Of a DNA stretch of 64,000 nucleotides, positions 53,170-60,783 are shown in pieces. The stretch spans positions 4,664,833-4,728,832 of the forward strand of contig NZ_AP017928.1 of NCBI RefSeq assembly GCF_003584645.1, read 5' to 3'. Within the stretch, counting starts at the first letter, position 1; each line of letters opens with the position of its first letter. Position numbers and translations under genes: made by a program. The DNA is from Methylocaldum marinum (GTDB taxonomy: Bacteria > Pseudomonadota > Gammaproteobacteria > Methylococcales > Methylococcaceae). The notes beneath the pieces were generated by a model. It was not told where the DNA came from, made no database searches, and worked only from the letters and a program-made list of their open reading frames with translations.

Positions 53170-53247
53170 GGGTTAGGTGAGGGCCTGTTGGATCAATCCG
53201 TTGCACAGGTCGCTTCTCCGAATTGGAGACTTAATCGGAGCTTACTT
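53170..53247. mobile_element. MITE-like element B (one clear end)
   Basis: Reverse complement of the left ~78 bp of element A (29838-29910): terminal GGAGACTTAATCGGAGCTTA (53225-53244), then AATTCGGAGAAGCG on the other strand and GGCCTGTTGGATCAATCC. Roughly 85-90% identical by eye over 60 bp. The second end is not clear. Confidence 0.65.
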
Positions 53248-53292
53248 AATCGGATGGGCAGAGCGAAGCGAAACCCATCAATGGCGGGTTAG

Positions 53293-53334
53293 CCCTTCGA
53301 CGGAGCTCAGGACAGGCCCTTCGACAGGCTCCGC
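53293..53334. repeat. CCCTTCGAC-type repeat pair
   Basis: CCCTTCGACGGAGCTCAGG followed by CCCTTCGACAGGCTCCG; same palindromic family as the cargo of MITE-like element C. Confidence 0.65.
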
Positions 53335-53391
53335 GTAATTCACCGATTCGAGGCCGATCGGTGAGTTACGGCCGCGCGGCCTAATCGGGTA

Positions 53392-54735
53392 TCAATCCGG
53401 CAGCGCGTTCAGTCTCCGCTCGAGAAACCGCCGCTCCGGTTCCTGCCGTGTCAGGCCGAGCGCCCGCTGGTAGGCGGCGCGGGCTTCCGAAGCTCTCCCC
53501 AAGCGTCGGCACAGGTCGGCGCGGGCGGCATGCGCCAGGTGATAATCCTTGAGATCGCCGCGAGCCAGTATTGCGTCAATCAGAACGAGACCGGCGGCGG
53601 GGCCATCCCGCATCGCCACCGCTACGGCGCGGTTCAGTTCCACTACCGGTGACGGTTCGGCGCGCAGGAGGAAATCGTAGAGCCCGACGATCTGGGCCCA
53701 GTCGGTTTCGGCGGCATCAGCCGCTTCGGCATGCACGGCTGCGATCGCCGCCTGCAGCGTATACGGGCCGAACCGGCGCGACGACAGCGCGCGCTCCACC
53801 AGGGCGCAGCCTTCCTCGATCCGATTCCGGTTCCAAAGTCTTCGGTCCTGCTCGTCGAGCAGTATCAGTTCGCCCCTGGGCGAGGTGCGCGCGGCGCGGC
53901 GTGATTCGTGCAGCAGCATGAGCGCCAGGAGGCCTTGCGCTTCGGGTTCCGGCAGCAGTTCGATCAGCAGCCTTACGAGGCGGATGGCTTCCTCCGACAG
54001 ATCGTGCCGCGTCACGGATCCGCCCAGCGAGGCGGAGTAACCCTCGTTGAACACCAGGTAGATGACGCGCAGCACCGCATCCACACGCTCCGGCAGATCC
54101 TCCCGTGCCGGTACCTGATAGGGAATGCGGGCATCGCGGATCTTGGCCTTGGCGCGCACGATGCGCTGGGCCAGCGTGGGCGGCGCGGCGAGGAAGGCGC
54201 GAGCGATCTCTTCCGTGGTAAGGCCGCAGACTTCGCGCAAGGTGAGCGCGACCTGTGCGTCCGGCGCCAGGGCCGGATGGCAGCAGGTGAAGATCAGCCG
54301 CAGCCGGTCGTCTTCGACCGCGTCTTCATCCCAAAAGGCGGGATCGACGACGCCGACAGCGCTCCTTTCGGCGAGTTCGGTCAGCGAGGCGGCACCGTGT
54401 TCGAAATGCGCGTCGTCCCGTTCCGTGGGGTCGTCGCTGTCGGGCCGTTCGGCCGCGTCTTCCGGCAAAGCGACGAACCGGGCGCTCCGGCGCAGGTTGT
54501 CGATGGCCTTGAAGCGGCCCGCGGAAACCAGCCATGCCCGCGGATTAGCCGGCACGCCTTGTTTCGGCCACTGTTCGAGTGCCGCCCTGAAGGCGTCGTG
54601 CAGCGCTTCTTCGGCAAGGTCGAAGTCGCCGAGCAATCTCACCAGGGTGGCGAACACGCGGCGCGAATCGGAACGGTAGACGGCGTCCACCGTCTCGCGT
54701 ACCCGTTCAGCGCCGTTGTCGTTCGAGAAGGACAT
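53392..54735 (-). CDS. ECF42-type RNA polymerase sigma factor
   Basis: 447 residues. Region 2 (about 15-85; VYRSDSRRVFATLVRLLGDFDLAEEALHDAF) and region 4 helix-turn-helix (about 160-200; LTLREVCGLTTEEIARAFLAAPPTLAQRIVRAKAKIR), followed by a ~240-residue C-terminal TPR-like extension (INELLPEPEAQGLLALMLLHESRR to the end) that defines ECF42. ECF42 genes are typically linked to DGPF/YciI proteins and have no classical anti-sigma factor; two YciI genes lie 5 kb upstream on the same strand. A VOC gene directly upstream has been split by an IS1-type insertion, which may cut the sigma gene off from its operon promoter. Confidence 0.9.
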   Translation of the reverse strand: MSFSNDNGAERVRETVDAVYRSDSRRVFATLVRLLGDFDLAEEALHDAFRAALEQWPKQGVPANPRAWLVSAGRFKAIDNLRRSARFVALPEDAAERPDSDDPTERDDAHFEHGAASLTELAERSAVGVVDPAFWDEDAVEDDRLRLIFTCCHPALAPDAQVALTLREVCGLTTEEIARAFLAAPPTLAQRIVRAKAKIRDARIPYQVPAREDLPERVDAVLRVIYLVFNEGYSASLGGSVTRHDLSEEAIRLVRLLIELLPEPEAQGLLALMLLHESRRAARTSPRGELILLDEQDRRLWNRNRIEEGCALVERALSSRRFGPYTLQAAIAAVHAEAADAAETDWAQIVGLYDFLLRAEPSPVVELNRAVAVAMRDGPAAGLVLIDAILARGDLKDYHLAHAARADLCRRLGRASEARAAYQRALGLTRQEPERRFLERRLNALPD

Positions 54736-54853
54736 TTGCCGCGCTAAGCGTTGTTTTGCTCGGACAGCGCCGCGGCGCGTCTCGCGATCTCATCGGGAGT
54801 GAGCTCTTCCTTGCGGGTAGCGAGGAACCAGACATGCCCGAACGGGTGGTGGG

Positions 54854-55249
54854 TCAATTTAGTTGAAAGCAGTGGCGATTAATGAAGAGGCCGATCACCC
54901 CATCGTGAAGCAACTCAGATTTTGAAAAGCAGATCGTTTTGCGAGTTAAGCGCTTGATGCGAGTGCGTAACAAAAGGTTTTTGTTTTCGATCTTTTGCGT
55001 ATATTTCTTACCAATGACGTGCTGGTTTGCCGGAATGAACGCCGCATAGCTTGGCCAATCATCGGTGTAATAGGTTCGAATATTGAAAACGCGCAGATTG
55101 GCGATCAATTGTTCGCAAACGTCCTCTTTGCGCCGCCCAAACACAAATGACAAAATGCATCCGGTGGCGGCGTCGATGGCGTACCAGAGCCAACGTTGGT
55201 TCTTCTTGCGAGCCACATAGCTCCACTGTTCGTCCGCCTGAACATCCAT
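54854..55249 (-). CDS. insB: IS1 transposase InsB part
   Basis: 131 residues. DDE domain of IS1: ADEQWSYVARKKNQRWLWYAID (first Asp), YYTDDWPSYAAF (second Asp), and RLTRKTICFSKSELLHDGVIG with the Glu region. Normally InsB is made as an InsAB' fusion by -1 frameshifting at an A-run. Here the A-run is present at the end of insA, but the -1 frame meets a stop near 55260 and insB lies in the insA frame beyond a stop, so the fusion cannot be read without a second shift. The copy is probably inactive or uses a different start. Confidence 0.8.
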   Translation of the reverse strand: MDVQADEQWSYVARKKNQRWLWYAIDAATGCILSFVFGRRKEDVCEQLIANLRVFNIRTYYTDDWPSYAAFIPANQHVIGKKYTQKIENKNLLLRTRIKRLTRKTICFSKSELLHDGVIGLFINRHCFQLN

Positions 55250-55309
55250 CGGCGAATCAATAGAGATGCCTGATTTCCACGGCGATTTCCCGAGAGCCGA
55301 TGTAAGGAT

Positions 55310-55585
55310 TCACCGTGACCACTTCGGTGGACTTTTTTTCAGTGTAGACATGACTGTGTTTTTCCCAATCCCGAGAACACGAGCGGTATCTCGAATACCA
55401 CTGCCATTCATCGCCATGTCAACAATCTGTTCTTTGATACCGGACTCGTAGGCCCGGTAAATGTATTCGGTCTTGAAGGTGCGCCCACAGTGCTTGCAAC
55501 GAAAGCGGGGGTAACCACTCTGTGTACCATAGCGCACCACATCGGAACTTTTACAGTATTTGCACGGAATCGTTTGATAGGCCAT
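55310..55585 (-). CDS. insA: IS1 regulator/transposase InsA part
   Basis: 91 residues from the ATG at 55585. Zinc finger IPCKYCKSSDVVRYG...FRCKHCGRTFK (two CxxC pairs) and a helix-turn-helix (GSGIRDTARVLGIGKNTVMSTL). InsA binds the IS ends and represses transposition. A run of seven A residues (minus strand, 55339-55333) near its 3' end is the usual frameshift site. Confidence 0.85.
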   Translation of the reverse strand: MAYQTIPCKYCKSSDVVRYGTQSGYPRFRCKHCGRTFKTEYIYRAYESGIKEQIVDMAMNGSGIRDTARVLGIGKNTVMSTLKKSPPKWSR

Positions 55586-56267
55586 TGGTCCAGTCAATGC
55601 TTAAGCTAAGAAATAATTGTACATTGTAGTATATAAACTACTTAAACCCACCGCCCCCGAACGGATCTTCCAGTGTGCCGGTGCGGTCACCGTAAAACTG
55701 GTCTTGTACCGGCCTGACAACTTTCGCGCCCGCGTTTACCGCGCGGGCAAACAGCGTATCCACGTCTTCCACGTACATATGGAGGCCGACCGACGAACCG
55801 CCCAGCGCCTCGGGGCTTCGGAACGCGCTCGTCTCGCACGGGTCGGCCATCATGATGGCCGAATCGCCGATTCGGATTTCGGCGTGCCCGATTTCACCGC
55901 CAGAGGCGGCCAGGCGAAAGAGTTCCACTGCGCCGAATGCCCGTTTGTAAAATTCGATGGCCTCGGCCGCACCTTTAATACTCAGGTACGGTGTCACGCT
56001 GTGGTAGCCGTCAGGGATGGGTTTAACGGTCATATCCTTGCTCCTTTCCGGTTGGAGATGATGGTTCAGGCTTTCGGCGATCCGAAACTCTATTCGAACC
56101 GCGTGCGCCGGTTTGCCGGAGCGTGCTTTGCCGCGGTTCAGCGGGGCGGTATTCGAAGACGCTGGCCACGCCCGAGAAAGCCGAAATCTTTCGCAAGTCG
56201 GCAGCCATTCCGGAATCCGGGGCTCAAACGCCCGGTCCGCGGGTGCTGCGCGAAGAAAGCCGTAGGT

Positions 56268-56906
56268 TCATGCCCGCGGCTGCGCCGTTTCCCGCTCGGG
56301 CCGGGTAATCGCAGCCGCTTCCGCCAGGGCGACCGCGTGGGTTCGTACGTCGTCCGGCCAGTTCGCGACAGCCTGGACCAACCGGCCGTGATCGCCGGCA
56401 AACAAGGCCCTGATGGCTTCTTCGAAGCCGGACTCGTTTCCGGCCATGGCATTCATGAATTTATAGGCCGCTTCCCGCGCCCGGCGGATCTGGTCGTCCT
56501 GCTTGTTCGCGCGCATGGCGTGCTCGACGAGTTTTCTCAGGGCCACCGAGGCGCCGCCGGGCTGAGAAGCCAGCCATTCCCAATGCCTAGGCAACAAGGT
56601 GACTTCCCGTGCCGTAACCCCGAGCTTCGGGCGTCCGGCCGCTCGCGGCACGCCGGCGGCTCCGTGCGGGGCCGGCTCGGCCGCGGGGACGGAGGTTTGC
56701 GGCAATCGGTCGAGAACCTCCGTCACCGAGCGGCGAAGATCGAGTTCCACGGGCCGGCTCGTCACGGCATCGAAAATCAAAACCATATCCTGGCTATCGG
56801 TATCGACGAAAGCCTTTACTTCGGAGGCCACGTCACGCGGCGGACCCAGGGCGATGCGTTTGGCGCCTGCAAACGCGATCCACATCGGTTGCGGGTTAAT
56901 ACTCAT
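56268..56906 (-). CDS. DUF2239 family protein
   Basis: 212 residues. The start WIAFAGAKRIALGPPRDVASEVKAF and the later GRPKLGVTAREVTLLPRHWEWLASQPGGASVALRKLVEHA are those of DUF2239 proteins, whose function is not established; the second part resembles a DNA-binding or ribbon-helix type element. Twin palindromes overlap its promoter (56938-56981), so it is tightly regulated, perhaps by itself. It lies between the split VOC gene and the SRPBCC gene. Confidence 0.8.
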   Translation of the reverse strand: MSINPQPMWIAFAGAKRIALGPPRDVASEVKAFVDTDSQDMVLIFDAVTSRPVELDLRRSVTEVLDRLPQTSVPAAEPAPHGAAGVPRAAGRPKLGVTAREVTLLPRHWEWLASQPGGASVALRKLVEHAMRANKQDDQIRRAREAAYKFMNAMAGNESGFEEAIRALFAGDHGRLVQAVANWPDDVRTHAVALAEAAAITRPERETAQPRA

Positions 56907-56937
56907 AAAAATGATCTCGTCAAAAAGTTACGAAATC

Positions 56938-56981
56938 ATTTTACCCGGGTAAAAGACGGCGTCAATTTTACCCGGATAAAA
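56938..56981 (-). promoter_or_regulatory. Promoter with twin palindromic operators before DUF2239
   Basis: TTTTACCCGGGTAAAA (56939-56954) is a perfect 16-bp palindrome; TTTTACCCGGATAAAA (56966-56981) is a one-mismatch copy 27 bp away. On the minus strand TTGACG (56965-56960) and TAAAAT (56943-56938) form -35 and -10 boxes with a 16-bp spacer, so the first operator covers the spacer and -10, and the second lies just upstream of -35. The start codon follows about 32 bp on. Confidence 0.7.
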
Positions 56982-57099
56982 TATTGGCTGCTCATGCCGA
57001 CGAATACCGCACCCTTCTTGGCGATGCCGTCCTGAATCGCGGCGCGGGCCGGTCAGGCCGTGCCGCACCCGGCAGTCTGCCCGGCAAAGTCCGGCACGC

Positions 57100-57636
57100 T
57101 CAGTGTCCGGGGTCCTCTGCGATGGCCTTCAGGCGCGCGAGACCGGCCTCGAAATCCTTGCCGATCATCTTGTCCATGCTGATGAAAATTCCGATGAGTT
57201 TGGAAATGTAGGGGAGGGGGCCGTACATGGCCCAGGTGGCTTGAGTGGTATCGCCCCTGGATTGCAGCGTGAACTCGACCATGTTGTGGGCCTCGAAAGG
57301 CCTGATGAAGTCCAGTTTCATCGCGATCCTGGACGGAGGAGACGACTCCGTGATTTCCATACGCCCCTGGCCGATTTCCTGGTTGCCGTCCCATTCGTAC
57401 ACGACGCCCTTGCCGTCCGGGGCGCCGCTGTAGGTTCGCTTCATCTCCGGGTCCTTTTTCTCGTACGGTGACCAGGAATTCATACTATGCAGATCGTTGA
57501 TGAGAGGAAAGATCTTCTCCGGCGGCGCTTTGATGTCGGTGGTACGCTGGACACGGAAGGTGTCGGGTCTGGTCGCGGCATAGACGAGAACGGCGGCCAG
57601 CAGAAGAATGACTACGACGGCTACGATCCTTAACAT
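57100..57636 (-). CDS. SRPBCC-family membrane-anchored protein
   Basis: 178 residues. An N-terminal membrane helix (LRIVAVVVILLLAAVLVYA), then a START/SRPBCC fold: FRVQRTTDIKAPPEKIFPLINDLHSMNSWSPYEKKDP and MVEFTLQSRGDTTQATWAMYG. Polyketide-cyclase-like proteins of this type bind hydrophobic ligands. Commonly clustered with ECF42/YciI modules. The gap up to DUF2239 (about 360 bp before its start) carries nothing else of note. Confidence 0.8.
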   Translation of the reverse strand: MLRIVAVVVILLLAAVLVYAATRPDTFRVQRTTDIKAPPEKIFPLINDLHSMNSWSPYEKKDPEMKRTYSGAPDGKGVVYEWDGNQEIGQGRMEITESSPPSRIAMKLDFIRPFEAHNMVEFTLQSRGDTTQATWAMYGPLPYISKLIGIFISMDKMIGKDFEAGLARLKAIAEDPGH

Positions 57637-57690
57637 GGTTTTTTCCGGGGTGTAAAACTGCGTGGAAAGGCACGGAGCCGAACCGGGCGA

Positions 57691-57861
57691 TCAGGCCCCG
57701 GCCAGCCGCTCAGCCAGCGGGTCCAGGCATTCGCTCCAGCCTGCCGCGTGGCCGTCACGCGATCGGCGGGAGTCGAATAGGGCCAGGCGGAAGACCAGCC
57801 GGGTTTGTCCGTCGAAGTCTTCGGGGTTTACCGAAACCTCCGTCGTGTGCCGCGGCTTTCC
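57691..57861 (-). pseudogene. AHSA1/SRPBCC gene remnant, C-terminal end
   Basis: About 56 residues, HTTEVSVNPEDFDGQTRLVFR to RDGHAAGWSECLDPLAERL, are the C-terminal end of an Aha1-type SRPBCC protein. The frame is open further upstream, but there it runs through the DUF1579 gene in another phase and does not look like the family. The N-terminal ~100 residues are missing, so a deletion has removed them. Confidence 0.55.
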
Positions 57862-57914
57862 CTCCTCGCCGAGTGTCTTCCTTGCTCCGAACCCGGAGGA
57901 CGGTTTGATGCCAA

Positions 57915-58397
57915 TTATATCTGCCGCCAGAAATTGGCCGACATAATCCGGTGCCAGTCGCCGTCCTCGCCCAGCACATAAGAGTTCATGACTCGGTGCT
58001 CGCTGCTCTTGAACTCGATGACGTCCCGGTATTTCGCCGATTTCCCCTGAACGGCGAAATCCGGTCCCGCGGTATTCAGGCTCAGAACCTGCCCGGCGAC
58101 ATCCAGCGAACCTTCGTAGACGAACAGCCAGCTCATCATCGACCCGAGCCAGGTGCCCACGAAGCGCTCCTTCTGCGAGTCGTGGCCCAGCGTCATCAAG
58201 GCCGTCGCCCTGCCGCCGCCGGGCATTTCGCCCCGACTTTCGCACAAGACCCAGATGCCGCCGAAAAAGCGCACGTTCTCCGTGCCGGTCGCTTTCTGCG
58301 GCGGCTTGCCGGGCTCGCACGCTCCCTCGATCTCGTAGGTCCAGTCCCCCACCAATTTTTGCAGCCATGGGTGTAAGTTTTGCGGTTCATGGTTCAT
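57915..58397 (-). CDS. DUF1579 family protein
   Basis: 160 residues. HPWLQKLVGDWTYEIEGACEPG at the start, FFGGIWVLCESRGEMPGGGRATALMTLGHDSQKERFVGTWLGSMM and MNSYVLGEDGDWHRIMSANF match DUF1579, a lipocalin-like beta-barrel family of unknown role often found near YciI and VOC genes. The end is followed directly by an AHSA1 remnant. Confidence 0.78.
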   Translation of the reverse strand: MNHEPQNLHPWLQKLVGDWTYEIEGACEPGKPPQKATGTENVRFFGGIWVLCESRGEMPGGGRATALMTLGHDSQKERFVGTWLGSMMSWLFVYEGSLDVAGQVLSLNTAGPDFAVQGKSAKYRDVIEFKSSEHRVMNSYVLGEDGDWHRIMSANFWRQI

Positions 58398-58454
58398 GTC
58401 CGTCTCCTGGCAGCCGGATACCGGCCTTGTTTTCAGTTGCGGCGGGGAGCCGTC

Positions 58455-58865
58455 TCAACTCGGAACGATGATCATCCAGGCCACGCTGAAGCGGTCGGTG
58501 ACCATGCCGAAGCATGGAGAAAAGAAGGTCTTGCCCAGGGGCAACTGGACCTGCCCGCCTTCGGCCAGCGCTCCGAACAAGCGTTGGGCCTCCGCTTCAT
58601 TCGCCGCCGAAAGCGATAGCGAGAATCCTTGGAAGTTCGGCTTTCCCTGACAGAGCCCGTCGGAAGCATTCACCGTGGTCTCGCCGATGCGGAAGCTCGA
58701 ATGCAGGATTTTATCCTCGGATCCGGGCGGGAGCGGACACTGGGAAGGCTCGGGGCTTTCCTTGTTGCGCAGCAGCATGGTGACTTCGGCGCCGAGCGCA
58801 CTACGGTAAAAATCGATCGCCTCTTCGCAGCGGCCTTCGAAGAACAGATAAGGTTCGATACGCAT
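58455..58865 (-). CDS. VOC family protein (PhnB/YjdN-like)
   Basis: 136 residues. RIEPYLFFEGRCEEAIDFYRSALGAEVTMLLR, then LHSSFRIGETTVNASDGLC and AWMIIVPS at the end: a VOC fold of the PhnB type (3-demethylubiquinone-9 methyltransferase-like). Same strand as the DUF1579 gene. Function unknown; a common member of ECF42 neighbourhoods. Confidence 0.85.
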   Translation of the reverse strand: MRIEPYLFFEGRCEEAIDFYRSALGAEVTMLLRNKESPEPSQCPLPPGSEDKILHSSFRIGETTVNASDGLCQGKPNFQGFSLSLSAANEAEAQRLFGALAEGGQVQLPLGKTFFSPCFGMVTDRFSVAWMIIVPS

Positions 58866-59170
58866 GCTTGTCTCCTGGTTTGGGTTGGAGGATGGAAAAG
58901 CCCGCGAGGCCCGCTGCGTGAACCGAGCCTCGAGGAGGTTGAAAGTCTGTTCGTTATCCGGGCTTCGTCGTGGGCGGGTGTGCTGACGGTTGCATGGTCA
59001 TGAGTCCTTCTCGACATTGACGGGATTTCGGGGAGCGGCAGCCCGGTAGTCGAACGAGCGACCGGGCAATCGACACTGCGATCTCCATTTCAGGTTGATA
59101 CGTACGTTGACTCATGATGACCCGTTCCGGGCTGTTGTGGTGTCGGCGTCGGGTAGCCGTGATGCCGGCG
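58866..59170. other. Intergenic stretch between VOC and YciI genes
   Basis: 305 bp, no gene or repeat recognised; likely holds the promoter for the VOC and following genes on the minus strand. Confidence 0.3.
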
Positions 59171-59551
59171 TCATGGGCTTCCGTCGTAGCGCCTTTCCTC
59201 GCTCAGCACTTCTTCGATAGGCCGGACTTCAATGCTGCCGAGGCGCGCCGAAGGCCATTTCGATGCGATCCTGACGGCCTCTTCCAGATCCGGGGCTTCG
59301 ATCAGAAAGAAGCCGCCCAGTTGTTCCTTGGTTTCGGCGAAGGGACCGTCCGTCACCGACAGTTCGCCGTTCCTGACGCGTACCGTCCGGGACGTGCGAA
59401 CGCTCTTGAGGGCATGAGTGATGACCAGGTGGCCGCTCTCGCGCAGCGCTTCGACATAGGCGAGTGTCTCCCGCCGCAGGGCATCCCATTCGCCGGGGGA
59501 CAGCGCATCGAGTTTTTCTTCCGCTTCGTACGCCAGGCACAGATATTTCAT
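59171..59551 (-). CDS. YciI/DGPF-domain protein
   Basis: 126 residues. MKYLCLAYEAEEKLDAL at the N-terminus and SVTDGPFAETKEQLGGFFLIEAPDLEEAVRIASKWP, with the name-giving DGPF. Ferredoxin-like dimeric proteins whose genes are regularly linked to ECF42 sigma factors and thought to be their targets or partners. It is a paralogue of the protein encoded 50 bp upstream. Confidence 0.9.
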   Translation of the reverse strand: MKYLCLAYEAEEKLDALSPGEWDALRRETLAYVEALRESGHLVITHALKSVRTSRTVRVRNGELSVTDGPFAETKEQLGGFFLIEAPDLEEAVRIASKWPSARLGSIEVRPIEEVLSEERRYDGSP

Positions 59552-59600
59552 CGTTTTCTCTTGGGTTCGGTTTCAGGGATGGATGCGGTCGCCGCTGGCT

Positions 59601-59945
59601 TCATAGGACCAACTGCCTGACCGGACGCACCTCGATGCTGCCGACTCGGGCCGGCGGGATTTTTGCGGCAATCTGGATGGCCTCGTTGAGATCCTGGGCT
59701 TCGATCATGTAGAAACCGGCCAGTTGTTCCTTGGTTTCCGCGAAGGGACCGTCGGTGACCGAAACCTTGCCGCCGCGAACCCGCACGGTGGTCGCGGTCT
59801 GCACCGATTCGAGGGGGGCCGAGGCCAGCAGGTGTCCGCTCTCGCGGAGGGAATTCGCGCAGGCCAGGCATTCGGAGTCCTTGGGGCTTTCGGGCAGGCT
59901 GTGGAGCTTTTCTTCTTCGCTGTAGACCAGGCAAAGGTATTTCAT
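59601..59945 (-). CDS. YciI/DGPF-domain protein
   Basis: 114 residues from the ATG at 59945 (AGGAGG before it). MKYLCLVYSEEEKLHSLPES, SVTDGPFAETKEQLAGFYMIEAQDLNEAIQIAAKIP. Tandem paralogue of the 59171-59551 gene, about half identical by eye, so a local duplication. A Cys pair LACANS is specific to this copy. Confidence 0.9.
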   Translation of the reverse strand: MKYLCLVYSEEEKLHSLPESPKDSECLACANSLRESGHLLASAPLESVQTATTVRVRGGKVSVTDGPFAETKEQLAGFYMIEAQDLNEAIQIAAKIPPARVGSIEVRPVRQLVL

Positions 59946-60210
59946 GGTTTCCTCCTGAGCGTGATGTAAGGCGGTTGGCACTGGATAGTCGATAGGGACA
60001 GCCGGTTTTCGACACTGCCTTCCGTCATGCGGCCAAAAAATTTTTCCGGCGCCTCGAAAAACGACCGCGCATAGCGCTGCGACGACGTCGGACCAGTCCC
60101 GTGTCGAACCAGGGCGCGCGTCGGCTGCACGCGCTCGCCCGTCGACGCGATCTTCGCCGAAAGCGGTCGAATTCCCATGGCCGTTTCCCTCGACTTGCCG
60201 CGGTTTGTCA

Positions 60211-60783
60211 TCAGCACTTCGGAGAGTTTCCGCGATATGCGATCGAATAGGGCTGGTCGAAGCACGCGATCAGGCGATCGACCACATCCAGATTCGGTAC
60301 GGTGCCTTGAAGCGTCGGCCCCTTGGCGATTTCTTCCCGGAAATCGGCCAGTTTCTTGCGGTCACGTTCCAGAAAGGCGATCGTGGCACGGACATACGCG
60401 TTCCATTTGATCGGCGATTCCGCCGGCTCCTCGTTGTAAAGGGCGGACCTGAAGTGAGCCAGTGCCGCATCGTTCCGTTCCGCGGCAGCATAGAGCTGGC
60501 CTGCGTGAAACCGCAGATTCACCCGCTGCCATTCTGCGAGCTTCTCGGCTTCCCGCTCGTAGCGGTCGATGAGTTCGGCGGCTTCCAGCGGATTGCCCTG
60601 CTCGGCGATTTTCCGCCAGCCGCTTCCGGGGCGCTGGTCGAAATCCTGGTAGTCGAGTTGCAGTTCCCCGGTTTTCGCCGATTTCTCAAGGGCGTCGGGT
60701 GCTGAAACAAAAAGAACGGCTGCGGCGAACAGGATCGTCCAAGCAACTTTCGGCGACGGGATTCGGGTCACTGCAAGGCTCAA
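60211..60783 (-). CDS. Exported hypothetical protein with TPR-like helices
   Basis: About 190 residues from a TTG at 60783 (GGAG eight bases upstream); the open frame continues to 60996, but that part runs into repeats and is arginine-rich. A signal-like helix (VAWTILFAAAVLFVSAPDA) precedes a helical soluble part with LAEWQRVNLRFHAGQLYAAAERNDAALAHFRSALYNEE, which resembles a TPR-like pair of helices. I recognise no named family. Start uncertain. Confidence 0.55.
   Translation of the reverse strand: MSLAVTRIPSPKVAWTILFAAAVLFVSAPDALEKSAKTGELQLDYQDFDQRPGSGWRKIAEQGNPLEAAELIDRYEREAEKLAEWQRVNLRFHAGQLYAAAERNDAALAHFRSALYNEEPAESPIKWNAYVRATIAFLERDRKKLADFREEIAKGPTLQGTVPNLDVVDRLIACFDQPYSIAYRGNSPKC

Larger units (their letters stand above)
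54845..55655 (-). mobile_element. IS1-family insertion sequence
   Basis: 811 bp. Ends GGTGGTGGGT (54845-54854) and, on the other strand, GGCGGTGGGT (55655-55646) are imperfect terminal inverted repeats. It is flanked by perfect 8-bp duplications CCCGAACG at 54837-54844 and 55656-55663. The two genes insA and insB are on the minus strand. The perfect duplication suggests a young insertion. Confidence 0.88.
54744..56033 (-). pseudogene. VOC (glyoxalase-like, PhnB-type) gene split by IS1
   Basis: The 5' part (56033 to 55656) encodes 126 residues from MTVKPIPDGYHSVTPYLSIKG to LEDPFG, including FAVNAGAKVV-type VOC features; the 3' part (54844 to 54744) encodes HVWFLATRKEELTPDEIARR and the end SEQNNA. 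Between them sits an IS1-type element. Taking out the element and one copy of the 8-bp duplication CCCGAACG joins PFG to HVW in frame with no loss, giving a normal ~160-residue VOC protein. AAGGAG precedes the ATG. The 5' part alone would make a shortened protein ending a few residues into the IS. Confidence 0.88.
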
